From Phormidesmis priestleyi (GTDB lineage Bacteria > Cyanobacteriota > Cyanobacteriia > Phormidesmidales > Phormidesmidaceae), in the NCBI GenBank assembly GCA_003242115.1, contig QBMP01000052.1, forward strand, positions 1 to 18,618: 18,618 nucleotides of DNA, in the 5' to 3' direction. Below, piece after piece: positions 13,365-18,618 of this stretch. The translations under genes were made by a program, and so were the position numbers. The notes under the pieces are model-generated. The model was not told the DNA's origin. It saw only the letters and a list, made by a program, of their open reading frames with translations, and did not search any database. How positions within the stretch are numbered: the stretch's first letter is position 1; every line of letters starts with the position of its first letter.

Positions 13365-15071
13365 TCAAAGGGAACCGTGCTCTTGGCGTAGCTGCTCGTA
13401 GTCATACACTCGGATAGATGGCAACGGGCGGCGCTCAGCGGGCTGCTCAAGCGGCTCCTCGCTGTCGCGATCGCAATCGCTTTCTGGCTTTATTGCTAAT
13501 GACTGACTTACAGCAGGTGCTCTGTTTTCTGACAGCACATCGGCTACGAACCGCGTGCGGTCTCGTATTTCTAATAACACCGACTCGTTCGTTATCTCTT
13601 GACGCACTTGGCGCAGGCGACGACTGATGGCTTTGGCTTCCGATAGCGATAAACGTTCGGTTTCTAAGTTCTGCGCGTGAGCGCGGGTTAGAAAAATATC
13701 GAGTTCGCCTTGGCTGCGATAGATATACAGACTGGTGATGTCGCTCGGGTTATAGCGCAGCACAACTTGTTGGCCGACGTAGCCTTCGAGATACTCGCCT
13801 TTGTACAGTAAGTTCGCAAACCGGATGTAGCCACCTCGATAGACCCGGCGGCGATCCTGGCGCATTAACAGTAAATCGAGTTCTCGCTCCTCTAATGCCT
13901 GCGCTTGGGACATTAGCCCGGAACTCCACCGAGCCATTCGACTTTCCTCGCCGGTGCGTGTATCAGGCTGCTGATTGTAGTTATCTACGATATAGCGGAT
14001 CAGCAGTCCTTCTAGCTGTTCTAGGGTTAAGCGGGCATCGGCTTCTACTGCTTTTTTGTGCGGCTTCAGGCGTCGGGTGGTGTAGCCCGGTAGCGTTGAG
14101 AAAAACTCAGTGTTGAGGGTGCCAAAGGGCCGCTCTACGATACCGCCGTCTGAAGGCCGACGACGTAGGCACAAGACGATGCCGATGCTGTTTGCCACCT
14201 GATCGATGTGGGATGAGGTGAAGTCACTACCGGCATCGGTGTACAGGTACTGCGGCACGCCGTAGCTCTCCCACAAATTGTTCGGTTCATACTCATGGCT
14301 ATACTGCTTTGGCAAGATCGCATGGCGTAGCGCTAAGCAGGTCACTGCCGCGCTTGGGTAGGACATGCCCAGATGAATGCCCACGATGCACCGTGAGTAG
14401 GTGTCAACGACTGTTGTTAGTGTCGGGCAGCCTAAAGGTTCGCCTTGGCTATCTACCACCATGATGTCGGCGCGGGTATGATCTGCCTGCCACACTTGGT
14501 TACTGTATTTGATATCTAGTTCGATACCCTCTTTGGTGCGTAGCTTTAGCTCCTCTCCCTGCCAGCCAATCGAGCGATGCCTTTGTTTCTGTTCGGCTCG
14601 CTTAATTTCGGATTCCAAGACTCGATAGACACTTGGGCGGCTTGGGTAATCTTGCTTTCCCAGTTCGGCGGCGTGACTCTTTACGAGCTTCGCAACTTGC
14701 GCTCGGCTCGTCGCTCTCTGGCCTCGGTTTCCTTCTTGGTACGCTTTGACGATGTAGGCTTGCCACGCTTCGTCCACTCTAAAGTGACCCTCATCTGAGC
14801 GGCCCTGGCGCTTCACGCCCACGATTCCAGTTTCTCGATATTGGCGTTGCAGGCGGCGCAAATTGCGAACGCTGACGCCTAACTCCGCTGCCGCGCGTTC
14901 TTGTTCGATCCTGTAGTTGGCTTGTCCTTTGTATGTATGCAGGCGCTGCACCACATCTAGACGGCGTTGCGCCTCATTGCTCAGCGGTTCGAGCGGCACC
15001 ACAATGTCGGTGCGTTGTTCGCTGGGCGGCAACGACTTAGGCAAAACTTTTTCCTTACTGGCACGTCTCAA
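13365..15071 (-). CDS. tnsB: TnsB-like DDE transposase, type V-K CAST lineage, 568 aa
   Basis: TnsB binds the transposon ends and performs strand transfer. The catalytic triad is D197 (VWQADHTRADI), D279 (LYTDAGSDF) and E313 (GGIVERPF). The spacings of 82 and 34 residues equal those I recall for the Scytonema V-K TnsB. An N-terminal HTH (AAELGVSVRNLRRLQRQYRE) and the C-terminal tail ending in YDYEQLRQEHG, the TnsC-contacting hook in V-K systems, are present. The start is taken as TTG at 15071, preceded by AGAGGA at 8 nt; no ATG lies nearby in frame. That start codon falls inside one of the TnsB-binding-like repeats (15065-15082), so TnsB may repress its own translation or transcription. The gene is intact. 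Confidence 0.95.
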   Translation of the reverse strand: MRRASKEKVLPKSLPPSEQRTDIVVPLEPLSNEAQRRLDVVQRLHTYKGQANYRIEQERAAAELGVSVRNLRRLQRQYRETGIVGVKRQGRSDEGHFRVDEAWQAYIVKAYQEGNRGQRATSRAQVAKLVKSHAAELGKQDYPSRPSVYRVLESEIKRAEQKQRHRSIGWQGEELKLRTKEGIELDIKYSNQVWQADHTRADIMVVDSQGEPLGCPTLTTVVDTYSRCIVGIHLGMSYPSAAVTCLALRHAILPKQYSHEYEPNNLWESYGVPQYLYTDAGSDFTSSHIDQVANSIGIVLCLRRRPSDGGIVERPFGTLNTEFFSTLPGYTTRRLKPHKKAVEADARLTLEQLEGLLIRYIVDNYNQQPDTRTGEESRMARWSSGLMSQAQALEERELDLLLMRQDRRRVYRGGYIRFANLLYKGEYLEGYVGQQVVLRYNPSDITSLYIYRSQGELDIFLTRAHAQNLETERLSLSEAKAISRRLRQVRQEITNESVLLEIRDRTRFVADVLSENRAPAVSQSLAIKPESDCDRDSEEPLEQPAERRPLPSIRVYDYEQLRQEHGSL

Positions 15072-15082
15072 ATTATTTGTCC
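15065..15082 (+). repeat. TnsB-site-like repeat R1 overlapping the tnsB start
   Basis: GTCTCAAATTATTTGTCC is identical to the core of R2 and R3 at 15168-15212. It covers the TTG start codon and the end of the tnsB ribosome site region, so occupancy by TnsB would be expected to affect tnsB expression. Confidence 0.7.
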
Positions 15083-15167
15083 TCTGGTGGCAGGTAGTAC
15101 GAAACTTTGAAAAAGCGTTCTATGCCATGTCCTGACTGCTCTGTATGCTACAGCTATAACGCTATGC

Positions 15168-15212
15168 TGTCTCAAATTATTTGTCCACTAGAATGTCTCA
15201 AATTATTTGTCC
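15168..15212 (+). repeat. TnsB-site-like direct repeats R2 and R3
   Basis: TGTCTCAAATTATTTGTCC occurs at 15168-15186 and, 26 bp later, at 15194-15212. They point in the opposite direction to the terminal repeats at 15344-15383 and share TCTCAAATTA with them. Opposite orientation within one transposon end is unusual. Confidence 0.75.
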
Positions 15213-15343
15213 TTTTACGCCTATGCTTTGCACTGCAAGCGATGCAGCCCTGTAAAACTTTATGTCAATAACTCTGGATTTATGCCCTATCAAGAAAACC
15301 TAGATAGACGCAGACCCCTCACAGCAGCGCTTACAATGATTTC

Positions 15344-15389
15344 GGTCATTTAATTTGAGACGAACGGTCATTTAATTTGAGACCCGACA
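15344..15389 (-). repeat. Transposon left end with terminal TnsB-site-like repeats R4 and R5
   Basis: GGTCATTTAATTTGAGAC occurs at 15344-15361 and 15366-15383 (22-bp period), and the end closes in CCCGACA at 15389. Reverse complemented, this is a TGTCGGG terminus with two inward repeats, the expected form of a V-K transposon end. The five bases beyond it are AATAT, the candidate for one half of a target duplication. Confidence 0.75.
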
Positions 15390-15411
15390 AATATATACAG
15401 TCTGTTGTACT

Positions 15412-15626
15412 TTAGGGAACAAGTTCAGCAGAAAATAACAACAACTATTATAAGCAACAACAACAGAATATTAAATAGTGCCTGAAACCCTTTGCTGATG
15501 AATATTGCAGCCTTTCGCATTGTCTCCTTTATCTGTTATACTTTCGCGTTGGCCGTTACTTGTTCCCCTTATCCAACTATGCACGCCTTAAGGGAACAAG
15601 TAAGCATCAATAGTTAGGGAACAAGT
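15412..15626. repeat. Iteron-like repeats TTAGGGAACAAGT, four copies
   Basis: Copies lie at 15412-15424 (+), 15558-15571 (-, ACTTGTTCCCCTTA), 15588-15601 (+) and 15614-15626 (+). The last two are 26 bp apart. The 130 bp between copies 1 and 2 are AT-rich with AACAACAAC runs. Iterons beside an AT-rich stretch are typical of plasmid origins, but they could equally be partition or regulator sites. No replication initiator gene is recognised nearby, so the origin call is tentative. Confidence 0.55.
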
Positions 15627-15657
15627 GTAAGCAGTTGCGGCAAATTTCACCGTCAAG

Positions 15658-15858
15658 CAGTGCGATCGCCAACCTTCCGACCTCGACCGACTATGCTCAG
15701 CGCTATATTTTGGCCATCGGCTTGGCCACCGGCTGCACCATTCCATCGGCTCAGCACCATCACCATCATCATCGGCTTGGCCATCATCGGCTTGGCCTTG
15801 CCAGTGCGATCGCCAACCTTCCAACCTCGACCGACTATGCCCAGCGCTGTATTTTTGG
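15658..15858. repeat. Degenerate region with a 55-bp direct repeat (144-bp offset) and short CATCGGCTTGGCC repeats
   Basis: The segment at 15658-15713 recurs at 15802-15858 with three substitutions and a one-base insertion. Between them CATCGGCTTGGCC occurs at 15715-15727, 15770-15782 and 15785-15797. Both long copies start with a HIP1-type GCGATCGCC. Two frames stay open through the area (from 15635 and 15660 to about 16088) but neither has a ribosome site or a recognisable domain, so no gene is called between 15390 and 16035. Confidence 0.7.
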
Positions 15859-16035
15859 CGGTGATGACAGCCCGGAAAAATCGGCGATGGAAGAATTCAC
15901 CGGCTCACCCGTCGCCACTGGCTGCGGCTGTCGTCAAAATATCGGCCTGCTTCCGAGCATTGCCGCCGATGGCTCATCTGAATTCCCGCTACGGCCTCAC
16001 GGACTTAGTCGCATCGCTAGCGCTTGCGGTCGGAA

Positions 16036-16287
16036 TTATCGCCGCTTGCCCTTTCGATTGCCTTGGCCCTGTGCTTCGAGCTGACTAATGCGGCTCTCAT
16101 GGTCTATCGCCCATGCTGGCTTATCGGACTGCTCAGCACCTGCTTTCAGGTAGTCGGACAACGCCCGCTCAACTATCGCCGATAGGCTCACCCCGTCAGC
16201 AGCCGCCTTAGCCCTGGCTGCGCTGTCGATATCGGCTGAAACCCTTGATATCTCGTTACTCACTGGCTTAGATCTGCTCTGAAACAT
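16036..16287 (-). CDS. Ribbon-helix-helix (CopG/Arc-like) DNA-binding protein, 83 aa
   Basis: Small ribbon-helix-helix proteins act as plasmid copy or partition regulators or as antitoxins. Residues about 12-50 fit the fold: strand ISRVSADID, helix SAARAKAAADGV, then helix SLSAIVERALSDYLKAG. A charged tail (SRISQLEAQGQGNRKGKRR) follows and could bind a partner or DNA. The start at 16287 is 3 nt after an inverted repeat that most likely is its operator. No toxin-like gene is seen directly downstream, so the antitoxin reading is unsupported; plasmid regulation is possible given the iteron-like repeats nearby. There is no clear ribosome site. Confidence 0.7.
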   Translation of the reverse strand: MFQSRSKPVSNEISRVSADIDSAARAKAAADGVSLSAIVERALSDYLKAGAEQSDKPAWAIDHESRISQLEAQGQGNRKGKRR

Positions 16288-16290
16288 GAA

Positions 16291-16338
16291 GTGCAGAACT
16301 TCAGTTTATAGATATATACCTCTACTGAAGTTCTGCAC
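16291..16338. promoter_or_regulatory. Perfect 15-bp inverted repeat, likely operator/promoter of the RHH gene
   Basis: GTGCAGAACTTCAGT (16291-16305) and ACTGAAGTTCTGCAC (16324-16338) flank an 18-bp AT-rich spacer with TATATA (a -10-like core on either strand). It lies immediately upstream of the RHH start codon, a common place for autoregulation by this protein class. Confidence 0.65.
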
Positions 16339-16402
16339 CGCTGTTTTTGGGGCTTTGATTGGGGCAACCAGTACAGCAGCAGGGCAACCGGCCCCAGGGC
16401 AC

Positions 16403-16438
16403 AAAAAAAGCCCGCTCAGTTGTGAAGGGCTGGCGGGC
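16403..16438 (-). terminator. Rho-independent terminator of the rhodanese gene
   Basis: Read on the minus strand, GCCCGC (16438-16433), a 17-nt loop region and GCGGGC (16415-16410) are followed by seven T residues (16409-16403). It lies about 40 bp after the stop of the minus-strand rhodanese gene (16480). Confidence 0.8.
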
Positions 16439-16479
16439 GATTGGGGTGGCTGGCGATTGGGCTAGCCTAAAAGGGCGGA

Positions 16480-17262
16480 TTACTTCTCTGGTTGCTGCAC
16501 TGGCAATTTGGCTTCTTTCCAGGCAATCCAGGAGCCAGGAACATTAACCACCTGTTCAAAGCCATGCTTTTTCAAAATACTGGCTGCTATCGATGCTCGA
16601 TAGCCACTACCGCAGTAGGTTGCAATCGTTTGGTTGCGATCAAGTTGATCCAGACATTCTTCTAAATGAGCCACAAAGATATGCTTGGCTCCAGGGACAA
16701 AGCCGTGTTGATATTCATCATCGCCGCGTACATCCAACACGGTAATATTTGAATCTTGCCTATGCTGATTCAATTCCTGCACCGTCCACTCGCCCAAGCG
16801 CTTCAGGGGTAATCCAGCATTCTGCCAGCTTGTCATTCCATCGTGCAAATAGCCTGCTAAATTGTCGTAGCCGAGACGGAAAAGTTGCTCTGTAACCAGC
16901 TTCACATCCCGTACGCTTTCAACTACAATCAGCAGTGACTGTTCTGGTTTAATCATCCAACCGACCCAGCTTGGAAATTCTGGACGCAAGGCAATGTTGA
17001 TTGCACCCGGAATATGTCCTCCTCCAAAGGCAAGGATTGATCGCCCATCAATGACTACCGTATTATTGTCTTGCATCTTCTGCTGAAACTCATTGGGTGT
17101 CAGCGGTGGCAGCGTAGGAGGACAACCCATAATTGGTGCGCCTTTGGCGTTGACCTTTTTGAGTCGAGCATAGTGACGCGGCGGTTCGGGCATCCCACTC
17201 AGAATCCACTCCACAAATTCTTCGCAATAGCTCAATAACCGCTGGTCGAGCGCAAGATTTTT
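16480..17262 (-). pseudogene. MBL-fold/rhodanese protein, 5'-truncated: tandem rhodanese part only
   Basis: The fragment matches the C-terminal half of proteins that join a metallo-beta-lactamase domain (persulfide dioxygenase type) to rhodanese domains and act in sulfide or persulfide metabolism. Two rhodanese repeats are visible (about residues 47-145 and 150-245, counted from codon 17235). The second keeps the active-site loop CGSGYR (C208); the first has no cysteine at that place (VVESVRD), as usual for an inactive repeat. The frame is open back to 17262 (NLALDQRLLSYCEEF, a family-like linker), has no proper start, and meets IS66 sequence there. The roughly 240-residue N-terminal domain is missing, so the gene was probably cut by the insertion. 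A strong terminator follows. Residual expression of the rhodanese part cannot be excluded. Confidence 0.8.
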
Positions 17263-18618
17263 TTAGATTGGAAGAGTGGATTGCAGGCTAAGCTGTCAGC
17301 GGCTGAGTCGTTGTCAGTGCTGCTCTTTGTCTAATCACATCAGGCAGGAAAGGAATGGTGTCATCATGTTTGAGTCTGGAGGTGAGATATTGCCAGAACG
17401 AAAAGCCCAGCTTGCGACAGGTTTTCTGAAGACCGATAAAGGTATCGCGAGCCCGCCTGCCCAAGTCATGCCGAGTGGTGCCACTAATCTTGCGTCGGGT
17501 AACGACCTCGCGGATATCGGATTCAGCGGCATTGGTATGCAGGGGCAACGCAGGCATCTCTAGGACGCGCAACAGTTCTGCTTTGTGGTCAGTGAATTGT
17601 TTGAGCACCGCGTTTAAGGGTTCATTGTCGTCGAACACTTGGCCAAAAATGGCATCAAAGCATCGGTTGAAAGCCGGAACTTCCTCCTCCGACGGGGCTT
17701 GACGATAAAACTTTAGGGCTTGATAGTAGGCCCACAGTTGATAGCGTAGGGATTCAATTTCTTTGAGCTGTTCAGGCGTGTGGCCACTTAATTTGCGCAG
17801 TGCCCGTTCCATATGAATCCAGCACAGGGCATGAACAAACAAGACAAACTGCGGCGCACCATCACTGAGAATAATCAACTCAGGTGATACCCCATGAGCA
17901 ATCACACTGCCGAGTAAGGCCGCTTCGGTGACTAAGCGGACGGCCAGCGGCGTAACGATATCGAGACTTTCTAGATAAGCGGCCCATGCCGATTCACCCT
18001 GGCAAATCACCTGCTCAGAAAAGCTCAGCTTCTCTAAGTGGCAGGCCGCTAGCTCATGCGACTTCAGGTAGGCTTGGGCATACTCGTTGAGCACATAGGC
18101 CTCAAACGGATGACGTAAGAGCGCTAAATAGTTTTGCCTAGACTTGTGCTCGCTGCTGCGAAAATACGCGAATAGCTCATTACCTATCACCGTACAGTAG
18201 CCATTTCGCCCTTGATGGCGTGCCCCCGTATCATCGGTATGAACATAGGCAGCAGTTTCTAAGCCTGAGCGCAGCACCTCATCTTGCTCTTGCTGGAAGC
18301 CGCTGTGCTCGGCCATCAAAATCCGATTGACTTGGCCCTTAGAAATCTCGATGTCAAAGGCTTGAAGCTGTTCGTAAATCAGATGCTGCGGCACTCGACA
18401 CTGGTGATGTTGATAGAGGATAAAGGCTTTCAAGGTCGGCCCATAGTGACCGTCATACTCGACTGGCAGTTGACCCACCACCGTGCCACCCTGAGCACTC
18501 ACATATTCGGCCAATTTGAACCGAATCGTATGTGACTCAATCAGTAATTCCTGTACGTCATAGCTTGGTGGTGCAGAAAACTTTTTTGAGTCTCAACGAA
18601 GACGGTTTTCATGGCCAC
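17263..18618 (-). mobile_element. IS66-type insertion sequence, right part beyond the window
   Basis: It carries the transposase at 17288-18592 and interrupts the MBL/rhodanese gene at about 17260. Exact terminal inverted repeats and target duplication could not be determined because the other end lies outside the window. The boundary at about 17263 is set by where the rhodanese frame loses family-like sequence. Confidence 0.6.
17288..18592 (-). CDS. IS66-family DDE transposase, partial at the right window edge
   Basis: The visible protein shows the IS66 catalytic pattern. Counting from the TTG codon at 18514, these are D94 (YVHTDDTGAR), D218 (LIILSDGAPQF) and E331 (LHTNAAESDIREVV.RRKIS); a conserved CWIHMERALRKL lies between the last two. 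The frame is open from 18592 and blocked by TGA at 18593-18595. The preceding segment (ATG at 18612, MKTVFVETQ) lies in the other frame and would join at the run CAAAAAAG by a -1 shift. So the gene either is frameshifted, uses programmed frameshifting, or is N-terminally incomplete. The N-terminal zinc-ribbon part typical of longer IS66 transposases is not in the window. Confidence 0.85.
   Translation of the reverse strand, partial: DSKKFSAPPSYDVQELLIESHTIRFKLAEYVSAQGGTVVGQLPVEYDGHYGPTLKAFILYQHHQCRVPQHLIYEQLQAFDIEISKGQVNRILMAEHSGFQQEQDEVLRSGLETAAYVHTDDTGARHQGRNGYCTVIGNELFAYFRSSEHKSRQNYLALLRHPFEAYVLNEYAQAYLKSHELAACHLEKLSFSEQVICQGESAWAAYLESLDIVTPLAVRLVTEAALLGSVIAHGVSPELIILSDGAPQFVLFVHALCWIHMERALRKLSGHTPEQLKEIESLRYQLWAYYQALKFYRQAPSEEEVPAFNRCFDAIFGQVFDDNEPLNAVLKQFTDHKAELLRVLEMPALPLHTNAAESDIREVVTRRKISGTTRHDLGRRARDTFIGLQKTCRKLGFSFWQYLTSRLKHDDTIPFLPDVIRQRAALTTTQPLTA

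Larger units (their letters stand above)
12019..15389 (-). mobile_element. Tn7-like transposon of the V-K CAST lineage lacking Cas12k; only the left end is visible
   Basis: The module is tnsB-tnsC-tniQ plus a left end terminating at 15389. Read on the minus strand, the end starts TGTCGGG and is followed by two TCTCAAATTAAATGACC repeats, like known V-K ends (TGT terminus, repeats of the GTGAC..ATTA..TGTC type). The right end, cas12k, tracrRNA region and CRISPR repeats were searched for by eye between 11280 and 12019, and the end motif was also sought further left; none was found. The left limit is therefore only the last identifiable gene. The element may be a decayed CAST, a one-ended remnant, or a related element that uses TniQ/TnsC without a CRISPR effector. 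Confidence 0.75.

Noticed and set aside
15755..15772. Six-histidine-like run (CACCATCACCATCATCAT) suggesting a cloning tag
   Set aside because: It is part of a local CATCGGC/CATCATCGG repeat region with no vector sequence, promoter or tagged gene around it.
15635..16088. Two overlapping open frames in the repeat region
   Set aside because: Neither has a ribosome site or a domain; the 55-bp repeats differ by an indel, which argues against a preserved coding frame, and the 3' end overlaps the RHH gene on the other strand.

Overview
The window looks like accessory, probably plasmid-borne, DNA of a cyanobacterium. The octamer GCGATCGC and its shorter forms (HIP1-type sites) recur throughout, and the clearest protein matches recalled from memory are cyanobacterial: the TnsB/TnsC/TniQ set of type V-K CRISPR-associated transposons and a SigK-like sigma/anti-sigma pair. 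No tRNA, rRNA, CRISPR array or core metabolic operon was seen.

Left part (1-5212): an AT-rich terminus of about 350 bp is followed by a PP-loop (PAPS-reductase-like) gene. That gene is split by a complete IS200/IS605 element (tnpA plus tnpB, 477-2226) and is also frameshifted and probably truncated. Next is a 643-residue telomere resolvase (protelomerase) with all expected catalytic residues. A resolvase about 3.3 kb from an AT-rich, motif-rich end suggests a linear replicon with hairpin ends, but the telomere itself is not proven here.

Centre (5226-11279): an ECF sigma factor and an RskA-type membrane anti-sigma factor form one operon. They lie beside three secreted paralogues, each with exactly two cysteines and LTxEQ-like motifs, and a secreted protein with two FAS1 domains. 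Two of these genes share a duplicated leader of about 140 bp, and all four carry a TTCGTA core upstream. The layout parallels mycobacterial SigK/RskA with the FAS1 proteins MPT70/MPT83. I infer a small cell-envelope regulon with a hitherto unnamed secreted family.

Right part (11687-18618): after a small hypothetical gene comes a tnsB-tnsC-tniQ module of the V-K CAST lineage. It has one recognisable transposon end (15389) but no cas12k, CRISPR array or opposite end. Beyond that end lie four TAGGGAACAAGT-type repeats (iteron-like), a degenerate repeat region, a ribbon-helix-helix protein with an inverted-repeat operator at its start, and a 5'-truncated MBL/rhodanese gene. The truncation is due to an IS66-type transposase gene that runs off the right edge.

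Three long perfect palindromes (arms 26-31 bp) sit between genes. One of them crosses the IS200/IS605-host junction. All functional calls were made by eye from motifs and recalled family sequences; no database search was run.
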